Below are positions 1 to 5,030 of a DNA stretch of 5,030 bases, in pieces. The stretch is from Mageeibacillus sp. UBA3781 (lineage in GTDB: Bacteria > Bacillota > Clostridia > Saccharofermentanales > Saccharofermentanaceae), in the NCBI GenBank assembly GCA_002368805.1, contig DFFH01000164.1, forward strand, positions 22,539 through 27,568, in the 5' to 3' direction. How positions within the stretch are numbered: position 1 is the stretch's first letter; each line of letters opens with the position of its first letter. The notes under the pieces are model-generated. The model saw only the letters and a list, made by a program, of their open reading frames with translations, was not told where the DNA came from and searched no databases. The translations under genes and the position numbers were made by a program.

Positions 1-62
1 GCGGCAAGTGCTTTTCGAAAGGGAGCGGAAAGATAAGCGTCACATGAAAGGATGAAAAGACT
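1..62 (+). other. Leader of the SPFH gene, or tail of an upstream gene
   Basis: All three plus frames close within this stretch: TAA at 34-36, TGA at 45-47 and TGA at 53-55. The frame ending at 53-55 reads as a charged tail (RQVLFERERKDKRHMKG), which could be the C-terminus of an upstream gene overlapping the SPFH ribosome site. It is too short to prove this, and plain leader sequence is equally possible. AAAGGA at 47-52 lies 10 bases before the ATG at 63 and is the likely ribosome binding site. No convincing -35/-10 pair is visible, so the promoter is probably outside the window. Confidence 0.3.
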
Positions 63-1118
63 ATGAAAAACATGAACATTCAAGAGAAAGAATTAAAAGG
101 CAGAAAGATCGGCGGACTGGTCCTGTTCCTGACGATCGTCCTCACGGTCGCCGCTATTGTCGGCATGATCCTCTGTGGAGTGAACGGAGGCGAAGATGGC
201 CCGACACCGCCATGGCTCTTCATCCTCTGCATCGTATATCTGTGCATCGGATGGATCCCGCTTCTGGGACTTAAGGTCTTAAAGCCGAACGAAGCACTCG
301 TTCTTACCCTCTTCGGTAAATATGTCGGCACCCTGAAGGGCGACGGCTTCTTCTATGTAAACCCCTTCTGCACCGCATTTAACCCGGCAGCCGGCACCAA
401 GCTCGGACAGAGCGGCGATGTTACACCGAAAAGCTCTTCCATCCTCGCTGCCGCAGCTGCAGCCAGCACAGGAACTTCTGCTGCTACCACCATGGAGATG
501 GTCTCCCGTAAGATCTCTCTTAAGGTCATGACACTTTCCAACAGCAAGCAGAAAGTCAACGATGTTCTCGGCAACCCGGTAGAGATCGCTGTCGCGGTTA
601 TGTGGAAGGTCTCCGATACCGCAAAGGCTGTATTTAATGTAGATAACTTTAAGGAGTATCTGTCCCTGCAGTGCGATACCGCTGTAAGAAATGTCGTAAA
701 GGTCTATCCTTACGATGTAACTGATAATGTTGATACCACCGGTGACGGCGAGGCAGATGACGGTTCCCTCAGAGGTTCCACCGAGATCGTTGCCAACCGT
801 ATCAAAGAAGAGATCCAGAGCAAGGTCACTGACGCAGGTCTTGAGATCGTCGATGCACGTATCACCTATCTCGCATATGCACCGGAGATCGCCGCTGCAA
901 TGCTTCAGAGACAGCAGGCTTCCGCAATCGTAGATGCCAGAAAGCTCATCGTCGATGGTGCTGTCGGCATGGTCGAAATGGCTCTCGAAAGATTGTCCGA
1001 GAAAAACACAGTCGAGCTGGACGAGGAGCGCAAGGCGGCAATGGTTTCTAACCTCCTGGTCGTACTGTGCGGCAATAAGGAAGCCCAGCCGGTAGTAAAC
1101 TCCGGCAGCCTCTACTGA
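63..1118 (+). CDS. SPFH/band-7 domain membrane protein
   Basis: Membrane-anchored member of the SPFH (stomatin/prohibitin/flotillin/HflK) superfamily. Such proteins oligomerise on membranes and scaffold other proteins or proteases; the partner here is unknown. Two hydrophobic segments lie near the N-terminus (about residues 17-39 and 50-70). The SPFH core follows directly: KPNEALVLTLFGKYVGT (74-90), GFFYVNPF (95-102), KISLKVMTLSN (150-160), then GNPVEIAVAVMWKV (170-183), and the helical part with AYAPEIAAAMLQRQQA (271-286). The C-terminus (MVSNLLVVLCGNKEAQPVV, 327-345) matches the ending I recall for clostridial SPFH proteins. An Ala/Ser/Thr-rich stretch at about 124-143 interrupts the domain, and an acidic loop (DTTGDGEADDG) lies at 224-234. 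The start at 63 is favoured over the ATG at 72 (residue 4) because AAAGGA at 47-52 is better spaced for it. The next gene begins 19 bases after the stop, suggesting an operon. Family assignment is secure; cellular role is not known. Confidence 0.93.
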   Translation: MKNMNIQEKELKGRKIGGLVLFLTIVLTVAAIVGMILCGVNGGEDGPTPPWLFILCIVYLCIGWIPLLGLKVLKPNEALVLTLFGKYVGTLKGDGFFYVNPFCTAFNPAAGTKLGQSGDVTPKSSSILAAAAAASTGTSAATTMEMVSRKISLKVMTLSNSKQKVNDVLGNPVEIAVAVMWKVSDTAKAVFNVDNFKEYLSLQCDTAVRNVVKVYPYDVTDNVDTTGDGEADDGSLRGSTEIVANRIKEEIQSKVTDAGLEIVDARITYLAYAPEIAAAMLQRQQASAIVDARKLIVDGAVGMVEMALERLSEKNTVELDEERKAAMVSNLLVVLCGNKEAQPVVNSGSLY

Positions 1119-1137
1119 TCCACGGGAGACAGGCGTT

Positions 1138-1335
1138 ATGGCTGAGAAAAAACAGGTCCCGCTCCGGCTTTCGGCGCAGCTGTATGACGCCATCGCCGCG
1201 TGGGCCGAGGATGACTTCCGTTCCGTCAACGGACAGATCGAATATCTTCTGACCGAGTGCGTCAGGCAGAGAAAAAAGAATGGAAAATACGTGTCCGACG
1301 AGCTGGATAAGCCGCTCGATATCGACATCAAGTAA
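1138..1335 (+). CDS. Small Arc-like ribbon-helix-helix protein
   Basis: A 65-residue protein with the layout of an Arc/MetJ-type ribbon-helix-helix fold. A short beta strand with alternating polar residues (KQVPLRLS, 5-12) is followed by helix A (AQLYDAIAAWAEDD, 13-26), then the turn and helix B (FRSVNGQIEYLLTECVRQR, 27-45). The RSxNxxIExLL pattern is typical of this fold. In the family the strand pairs in a dimer and inserts into the DNA major groove, so DNA binding is the default inference, but no operator is known here. A basic stretch (QRKKNGK, 44-50) and an acidic tail (51-65) follow. GGGAG at 1124-1128 sits 9 bases before the ATG. The gene follows the SPFH gene by 19 bases, so they are probably co-transcribed. 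From memory, small Arc-like proteins often follow this SPFH type in clostridia, sometimes mis-named as PTS components. It could instead be a protein-binding partner or regulator of the SPFH gene. Confidence 0.82.
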   Translation: MAEKKQVPLRLSAQLYDAIAAWAEDDFRSVNGQIEYLLTECVRQRKKNGKYVSDELDKPLDIDIK

Positions 1336-1365
1336 TAAAACGCATACGAACAACAGCGCTTTTGA

Positions 1366-1397
1366 AGAAGCGAGCCCTGGCAGCAGGACTCGCTTCT
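1366..1397 (+). terminator. Intrinsic terminator-like hairpin after the SPFH unit
   Basis: A 9-bp stem AGAAGCGAG (1366-1374) / CTCGCTTCT (1389-1397) continues, after one C-A mismatch, into CCTG (1376-1379) / CAGG (1384-1387), closing on the tetraloop GCAG. A moderately T-rich tail (CAATTATTT, 1398-1406) follows on the plus strand. It lies 30 bases after the RHH gene stop, between convergent genes. It could also act on minus-strand transcripts, but there the tail is poor (TTCAAAAGCG), so plus is the main direction. Confidence 0.68.
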
Positions 1398-1425
1398 CAA
1401 TTATTTAAAGAAAACACTCGGATTT

Positions 1426-1457
1426 AAGAAAGCCGGCATGTTCCTTGCCTGTTTCTT
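1426..1457 (-). terminator. Weak hairpin at the end of the lipoprotein gene
   Basis: Read on the minus strand, AAGAAA (1457-1452) pairs with TTTCTT (1431-1426), and GGCA (1449-1446) pairs with TGCC (1438-1435) inside it, with an asymmetric internal loop. It begins at the last base of the stop codon. The following minus-strand sequence is only mildly T-rich (TTTT at 1414-1411). It may help end the lipoprotein transcript together with the stronger hairpin at 1366-1397, but it is imperfect and could be chance. Confidence 0.25.
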
Positions 1458-3172
1458 TAGTCGCCGTACGCGATAGAATCGAAGACGTCGGTTTCCTTTA
1501 TGCCTCCGATATCTCCCATAGGAACGGCAGTCTCTGTCTCCGGGGCATTGAGGATATACTCGACCCAGGCATAGTAGTCATTCTTTGGATCCTTCGCATT
1601 TGGCGGCGTGATCTTAAACAGCGCCTGGTTTCCATCCTTGTCGTATTCGACAAGTTCATACGTCGAGCCTTTCGGAATCTTCGTTTCTTCCCCTTTCGTC
1701 TTCGTTTCCATATCGAAAAGCACCGCCGGAAGCTCAACATTGCTCGTATTCCGGAAACTCTCGTCGCTGTAATAATCCGATGTCGCCCGAGGAATGCCAT
1801 TACCACCAAGCACGGTCCAGTAACAGGTCATATGTCGAAGTCCTAAGAAATTGAGAGTTTCTGAATTGGTGAAGTGTGATGGATCCGTACCGGTCGGAAT
1901 CTCCCAGGAATTCATTGGGAACGGTACATTTTCCCCGATGATCTCCATCGAAAGATCATCATTGATCCGCGCACAGTCAACACCATTATCTACCACAAGA
2001 TACAGATATCTTCCGTCATCTGTCTGAATGAAAGAATACCCGAACCAGTTGTTTGTTTTATATGTCAGTTCCTTGTCGTTAATACTCAAGATGAAATCCT
2101 GCTCATTACCGGTATCCTCACCGGAAGCCGGAGTCTTTTGGACAATATCCAGTTTTCCGTCGCCGTTAACATCCCAGTAGACAGGCTCCTCCGGATCCGC
2201 CGTGATGGTGTAATACTCCGGGACATGCGAGAAAAGATCCAGATTGAACACTTCCGGATATCTATATACCGGAATAGAAAAGATGTCCGGATTTTCATAG
2301 TATTCACCGCCCTGTTTCATCCGTACCTCGATCCGATCGTAGAAGAGCCGGAATTCCAGCTTGTCGTTTTCGATCAGGTCATGACGTGTCTGCTCACAAG
2401 CCTTCTTCACATCATCCGTTACGTCCATATCCTCATCGTATCGGATCTCTTCAGAAAGGACTTTTTCAAAAAGGGCTTTATCCGTAACCACATCCGAAAT
2501 AGTAAGTACCTTGCCGGTTTCAGCGGATATATTGACTACCTTGTCCGCTCCGCCGGAAAACGCAACGTCTTCCGTATCCGTCTCCGGACGAAGATAGTAT
2601 CCGAAAGTGATTACCTTCGTATCCGCACGATGAAGCTCAATATTCAATTCATAATATTCGCCTTCTACATCCGGATAAGATGACTCATCTAATTTCTTCA
2701 GTTCATTGCATATCTGATCATAATCTTCGAGGATCTTATCGATCAATGGCTCCTGAAATGCGTCAAGCATTTCCTGGATCGTCGCATATTTTTCCCCTTC
2801 GATCTGAAGCTTATCAATAGTATAACCGGCACCTGGAACAATACTCACCAGGTCACCTTCCTCATCCCGCACAAAATCTTTATCGGTAAGTTCTCTCGGA
2901 TAGAAATAGTCCTCCTCTGTCACCACTTCAACCGGAAGATAGGAAAGATCCCTTTCGATCTTCACCTCCACATCCGGGACCTCTGTAACAGTTTCTGACG
3001 CAGTCGTATCCTCACTTAAAGATGTCGGATCCTCTTTTACGGAATCAGATACTACCGCAGAGGAATCACTCCCCTGCGAACCGGACGGATCTTCAGATCC
3101 GTTTTTCTTGCAGCCAGCAGAAAAACAAATTGCCAGACAAAGCAGAACCGCTACTTTTCGTTTCATACTCAT
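1457..3172 (-). CDS. Secreted lipoprotein with DUF3298/RsiV-like region
   Basis: A 571-residue cell-surface lipoprotein. A basic N-terminus (MSMKRK), a hydrophobic core (7-17) and the lipobox SAGC with Cys21 mark it for lipid anchoring; Ser at -3 is permitted but less usual than Leu. Residues 22-70 are a Ser/Asp/Glu/Thr-rich linker of the kind that spans the cell wall. Residues about 170-315 resemble DUF3298/RsiV-type domains, with VVNISAETGKVLTISDVV (212-229) and a following Glu/Asp-rich helix region. DVNGDGKLDIV (334-344) is a DxNxDGxxD calcium loop as found in dockerin, EF-hand and VCBS-type repeats, followed by beta-rich sequence (about 359-412). The segment GSTYELVEYDKDGNQALFKI (502-521) and the YYAWVEY (533-539) that follows recall a bacterial SH3-like domain. 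The start is set by AAGGAAGG (minus, 3190-3183), 10 bases before the ATG; Met3 would be spaced too far. It stands alone, divergent from the phosphatase gene. Ligand and function are unknown; RsiV-like lysozyme sensing is only one possibility, and there is no sigma gene beside it in this window. Confidence 0.88.
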   Translation of the reverse strand: MSMKRKVAVLLCLAICFSAGCKKNGSEDPSGSQGSDSSAVVSDSVKEDPTSLSEDTTASETVTEVPDVEVKIERDLSYLPVEVVTEEDYFYPRELTDKDFVRDEEGDLVSIVPGAGYTIDKLQIEGEKYATIQEMLDAFQEPLIDKILEDYDQICNELKKLDESSYPDVEGEYYELNIELHRADTKVITFGYYLRPETDTEDVAFSGGADKVVNISAETGKVLTISDVVTDKALFEKVLSEEIRYDEDMDVTDDVKKACEQTRHDLIENDKLEFRLFYDRIEVRMKQGGEYYENPDIFSIPVYRYPEVFNLDLFSHVPEYYTITADPEEPVYWDVNGDGKLDIVQKTPASGEDTGNEQDFILSINDKELTYKTNNWFGYSFIQTDDGRYLYLVVDNGVDCARINDDLSMEIIGENVPFPMNSWEIPTGTDPSHFTNSETLNFLGLRHMTCYWTVLGGNGIPRATSDYYSDESFRNTSNVELPAVLFDMETKTKGEETKIPKGSTYELVEYDKDGNQALFKITPPNAKDPKNDYYAWVEYILNAPETETAVPMGDIGGIKETDVFDSIAYGD

Positions 3173-3210
3173 TTACCCAATACCTTCCTTGTTATTCATC
3201 CCTTATATTT

Positions 3211-3239
3211 ATTCAAACACCTTTCGGATGGATTGACAA
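3211..3239 (-). promoter_or_regulatory. Sigma-A-type promoter of the lipoprotein gene
   Basis: On the minus strand, TTGTCA (3239-3234, 5 of 6 to consensus) is followed by a 17-base spacer and TTGAAT (3216-3211, 4 of 6). TGT just upstream of the -10 (3219-3217) adds an extended -10 element. Transcription would begin near 3204, leaving a leader of about 30 bases that contains the AAGGAAGG ribosome site. Spacing and position fit well; it is predicted only from sequence. Confidence 0.6.
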
Positions 3240-3260
3240 TAACCTCAAATGAATTACTAT
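3233..3260 (+). promoter_or_regulatory. Possible upstream promoter of the phosphatase gene
   Basis: A perfect -35 TTGACA (3233-3238) is followed 16 bases later by TACTAT (3255-3260, 4 of 6). It overlaps the lipoprotein -35 on the other strand, because ATTGACAAT (3232-3240) reads nearly the same both ways. A start near 3267 would give an 80-base leader. The -10 is mediocre, so this is either a second, weaker promoter or a by-product of the minus-strand -35. Confidence 0.3.
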
Positions 3261-3309
3261 CGTCCCGGGAAATTCTATACCAGCCGTTGAATGCACGATC
3301 ATTCCATCA

Positions 3310-3318
3310 TGCTATAAT
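3310..3318 (+). promoter_or_regulatory. Extended -10 promoter of the phosphatase gene
   Basis: TGCTATAAT is a perfect -10 hexamer (3313-3318) with the TGn extension (3310-3312). No good -35 sits 17 bases upstream; TTGAAT at 3287-3292 is 20 bases away. Extended -10 promoters can work without a strong -35. Transcription would begin near 3325, about 22 bases before the ATG at 3347, downstream of any earlier start codon in the open frame. Confidence 0.6.
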
Positions 3319-3335
3319 GATTCAAAAGCACTTTC

Positions 3336-3341
3336 AGGAGG
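3336..3341 (+). promoter_or_regulatory. Ribosome binding site that fixes the phosphatase start
   Basis: A perfect AGGAGG lies 5 bases before the ATG at 3347. The open frame runs upstream to an ATG at 3233, but that start has no purine-rich site before it and lies upstream of the TATAAT element. The start at 3347 is therefore preferred. Confidence 0.85.
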
Positions 3342-3346
3342 CGCCT

Positions 3347-4564
3347 ATGGATCCGTTCCGAGCTTCATTTCCGACTGTTTCGGAAAAGACAGAGATCACT
3401 CTTCCGAATTACGACAGCTGCCTTGTCAATCTGGCAAGTTCCATGCTCGTTCATTTCGGTGCAAAGGCCACGGCGCCGACGCTTCCTCTCGCCGATTCCT
3501 ATCTGGCAAAAGGATATAAAAATGTCGTCGTACTCCTTCTGGATGCCCTGGGTGTTTCCATCTTAGAAAAGCACCTGTCCCCGGACGGTTTCTTCCGTTC
3601 GCATCTGGCAGGATCTTTCAGCTCGGTCTTCCCGCCGACGACCGTTGCGGCCACGACCTCTGTAACTTCCGGACTGTTCCCGGATGAACACGCCTGGCTC
3701 GGATGGGACTGCTATTTCCCGGAGCTTGGGAAGAACGTTACCGTCTATACGAACAGCGATCAGATGGCCGAGGCCGGCGGTCCTTTCAGTATCGAGAAGG
3801 AATCTCGTCCCGGTGACTATGACTGCCCTGCCGTCGAAGAAAGACGCCCCGCCGCGGATTTCCATGTCGGCTTTACCTACACGCCCTATGAAAACATCGT
3901 TTCGAAGATAGTAAATGCCGGCGGCAATGCATACTTCTCTTCCCCGTATGCCGAGCCGAATCCGCAGGATCTCGATGCGATCTTAAAGCGCGTCACCGAT
4001 CTTTGCAGAGAGCCGAAAAAAAAGTTCATCTATGCCTACTGGAATGAACCAGACGGCACCATGCATAAGACCGGAACGGTAAGCCAAGAAACACACGAAG
4101 CCGTCACTTCCCTTGAAAAGCGGATCGAAGAGTTTTCCGAAACGCTTTCCGATACGCTGCTGTTCGTCATTGCGGATCACGGCCACATGGATAGCAAAAA
4201 CCTCTGTATCCTCGATTATCCGGAGATCGTGAAGTGTCTCGTCCGTCTTCCGTCGATCGAGCCGAGAGCCCTGAATCTTTTCATCAAAGACGAGTACAAA
4301 AAAGAGTTCCCGGCGCTTTTCGAAAAGACATTCGGAGACAAATTCTGGCTCGTACCAAAAGAAGAAGTCATCGAAAGAAAACTGTTCGGCCCCGGCATGG
4401 AGCATCCGAAGTTCCGCGATAAGCTCGGAGATTTCCTGGCGATCGCCGTATCCGACACTTCTCTCTTTAACACCCATGTCGAGGCAAAACTCATGCCCGG
4501 CGGACACGCAGGCCTTTCTAAAGAGGAACTCGAGATACCCCTGATCGCGATCGAGAAGGAATAA
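3347..4564 (+). CDS. Cytoplasmic alkaline-phosphatase-superfamily hydrolase
   Basis: A 405-residue metallo-hydrolase of the alkaline phosphatase superfamily, closest in motif pattern to the nucleotide pyrophosphatase/phosphodiesterase branch. These enzymes use two metal ions, usually zinc, to cleave phosphate mono- or diesters through a covalent Thr or Ser intermediate. The full expected residue set is visible: Asp66 in VVVLLLDALG; Thr99 as nucleophile in FPPTTVAATTSVTSG (95-109), placed by its spacing to the SG; Asp236 and His240 in EPDGTMHKTG; Asp277 and His278 in IADHGHMD; and His387 in PGGHAGL. By family analogy Asp66, Thr99, Asp277 and His278 hold one metal, and Asp236, His240 and His387 the other. 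There is no signal peptide or membrane segment, so it should act in the cytoplasm. It ends with tandem stops, TAA TAG. It is divergent from the lipoprotein gene and 131 bases ahead of thyA. The substrate cannot be read from sequence: a nucleotide, a sugar-phosphate or another phosphoester are all possible. Confidence 0.92.
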   Translation: MDPFRASFPTVSEKTEITLPNYDSCLVNLASSMLVHFGAKATAPTLPLADSYLAKGYKNVVVLLLDALGVSILEKHLSPDGFFRSHLAGSFSSVFPPTTVAATTSVTSGLFPDEHAWLGWDCYFPELGKNVTVYTNSDQMAEAGGPFSIEKESRPGDYDCPAVEERRPAADFHVGFTYTPYENIVSKIVNAGGNAYFSSPYAEPNPQDLDAILKRVTDLCREPKKKFIYAYWNEPDGTMHKTGTVSQETHEAVTSLEKRIEEFSETLSDTLLFVIADHGHMDSKNLCILDYPEIVKCLVRLPSIEPRALNLFIKDEYKKEFPALFEKTFGDKFWLVPKEEVIERKLFGPGMEHPKFRDKLGDFLAIAVSDTSLFNTHVEAKLMPGGHAGLSKEELEIPLIAIEKE

Positions 4565-4609
4565 TAGTCCGCTCTGTCCTTGCTCTCGCATTAAGTTTCC
4601 TCTGATCCC

Positions 4610-4638
4610 GTCACATCATCCGCGAAGTTTGGTATACT
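4610..4638 (+). promoter_or_regulatory. Promoter of thyA
   Basis: TATACT (4633-4638, 5 of 6 to consensus) carries the TGn extension TGG (4630-4632). GTCACA (4610-4615, 4 of 6) is placed 17 bases upstream as the -35. Transcription would begin near 4645, at the edge of the leader hairpin. No terminator-like hairpin is visible between the phosphatase stop and this promoter, so read-through from upstream may add to thyA expression. Confidence 0.55.
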
Positions 4639-4639
4639 T

Positions 4640-4670
4640 GTTTCATGCGAAGTGCTTTTCGCGAAGAAAC
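4640..4670 (+). promoter_or_regulatory. Hairpin in the thyA leader
   Basis: GTTTC (4640-4644) pairs with GAAAC (4666-4670), and GCGAA (4647-4651) pairs with TTCGC (4658-4662), separated by an internal loop (AT against GAA) and closed by the loop GTGCTT. It is not followed by a T-run, so it is not an intrinsic terminator. It could stabilise the 5' end of the mRNA, bind a protein, or act as an operator at DNA level. If transcription begins at 4645 only the inner stem is in the RNA. Confidence 0.4.
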
Positions 4671-4683
4671 AGGATAACTAAAT

Positions 4684-4690
4684 GAGGTGG
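4684..4690 (+). promoter_or_regulatory. Ribosome binding site of thyA
   Basis: GAGGTGG matches the anti-Shine-Dalgarno complement over GAGGTG and ends 5 bases before the ATG at 4696. The ATG at 4682 opens only a five-codon frame that closes at TGA 4697-4699, so it is not the gene start. Confidence 0.8.
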
Positions 4691-4695
4691 ATCTT

Positions 4696-5030
4696 ATGAC
4701 AAAAGCTGACCGATATCTGGTAGACGACATTCATAACATTCTGGAAAACGGCTACAAGGACGAGAATCCGCGCCCGAAATACGAGGATGGCACACCGGCG
4801 CACACGATCAGCGTCAATCACGTCATGAGAAAATATGACTTAAGCAAGGGCGAATTCCCGATCAGCACCCTGAGAAAACAAGCTTGGAAAACGGGCATCC
4901 GTGAGATCTTTACGATCTACATTAAGCCGACCAATGTCCTTTCCGAAATGGCCGACATGAAGGTCACCTGGTGGGATCCGTGGGATATCGGAGATGGAAC
5001 GATCGGACAGCGTTACGGCGCGACCGTCAA
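4696..5030 (+). CDS. thyA: Thymidylate synthase, N-terminal part (cut by window end)
   Basis: The first 111 codons, plus two bases, of a folate-dependent thymidylate synthase, which methylates dUMP to dTMP using 5,10-methylene-tetrahydrofolate in the cytoplasm. Recognisable parts are the opening helix (MTKADRYLVDDIHNILENGY, 1-20), the segment ENPRPKYEDGTPAHTISVNH (23-42), which takes the place of the RTGTG-type phosphate loop of the E. coli enzyme, GEFPISTLRKQAWKTGIREI (52-71), corresponding to the FPLxTxKxxxxxxxxxEL region, and WWDPWDIGDGTIGQRYGATV (92-111), corresponding to WDEWxxxxGxLGxVYG with Trp93 and Trp96. The catalytic Cys and the rest of the dUMP pocket lie beyond the window. The form resembles the long clostridial ThyA type as I remember it. 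The frame is open to the last base with no disruption. A folA gene often follows thyA, but that region is not included. Confidence 0.95.
   Translation, partial: MTKADRYLVDDIHNILENGYKDENPRPKYEDGTPAHTISVNHVMRKYDLSKGEFPISTLRKQAWKTGIREIFTIYIKPTNVLSEMADMKVTWWDPWDIGDGTIGQRYGATV

Noticed and set aside
279..1400. A 373-codon minus-strand open frame, longer than the SPFH gene it opposes
   Set aside because: Its product is Cys/Ser-rich with no recognisable domain, it lies antisense to a clear SPFH gene and overlaps the terminator hairpin. It is open because the plus-strand codon choice avoids stops on the other strand.
2138..2683. A 181-codon plus-strand open frame inside the lipoprotein gene
   Set aside because: Antisense to a well-supported lipoprotein gene, with Ile/Arg-rich sequence resembling no family and no ribosome site.
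3022..3252. A 76-codon plus-strand frame crossing the lipoprotein start and the promoter region
   Set aside because: It overlaps the signal peptide region antisense, runs through the divergent promoters, and has no family-like sequence.
3263..3270. Palindrome TCCCGGGA between the divergent genes, considered as an operator
   Set aside because: Eight bases, single copy, no flanking symmetry; short palindromes like this are common by chance.
3983..4591. A 202-codon minus-strand open frame opposite the phosphatase
   Set aside because: The plus-strand frame carries the complete alkaline-phosphatase motif set; the antisense product shows no domain.
4682..4699. ATG at 4682 just before thyA as a leader peptide
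   Set aside because: It encodes only five codons (MRWIL), overlaps the thyA ribosome site, and has no sign of being an attenuator peptide.

Overview
The window reads as a chromosomal housekeeping segment of a moderate-GC (roughly 50% by eye) Gram-positive anaerobe, most likely a member of the Clostridia (Bacillota). The evidence is strong GGAGG-type ribosome binding sites, a lipobox-anchored extracellular lipoprotein with a DUF3298/RsiV-like region, an SPFH protein followed by a small ribbon-helix-helix gene as I recall from clostridial genomes, and a clostridial-style long-form thymidylate synthase. The genus cannot be fixed from this sequence alone. I see no phage, transposon, CRISPR array, rRNA or tRNA.

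Layout: (1) 1-62 is a short leader or the tail of an upstream gene. (2) 63-1335 is a two-gene plus-strand unit: a membrane-anchored SPFH/band-7 protein and, 19 bases later, a 65-residue Arc-like ribbon-helix-helix protein. (3) 1336-1456 is a convergent intergenic gap with one good hairpin (1366-1397) that probably terminates the SPFH unit, and a weaker one facing the minus-strand gene. (4) 1457-3172 on the minus strand encodes a 571-residue lipoprotein with a DUF3298-like region, a calcium-loop motif and a possible C-terminal SH3-like domain. (5) 3173-3346 is a divergent promoter region. (6) 3347-4564 encodes a cytoplasmic alkaline-phosphatase-superfamily hydrolase with all seven expected metal and nucleophile residues. 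The open frame extends upstream to 3233, but promoter and ribosome-site evidence puts the real start at 3347. (7) 4565-4695 is the thyA leader, with a promoter and a hairpin. (8) 4696-5030 is the first 111 codons of thymidylate synthase (thyA), cut by the window edge.

The genes do not obviously form one pathway. The SPFH/RHH pair looks like a membrane-organising unit of unknown purpose, and the lipoprotein is a separate cell-surface gene. The phosphatase and thyA are co-directional, 131 bases apart, with no clear terminator between them, so read-through is possible, but thyA appears to have its own promoter.

I do not see a clearly novel system. The points most worth following up are the SPFH/RHH pairing, the Ala/Ser/Thr-rich insert in the SPFH domain, the lipoprotein's domain mix, and the small repeated and palindromic elements in the leaders.
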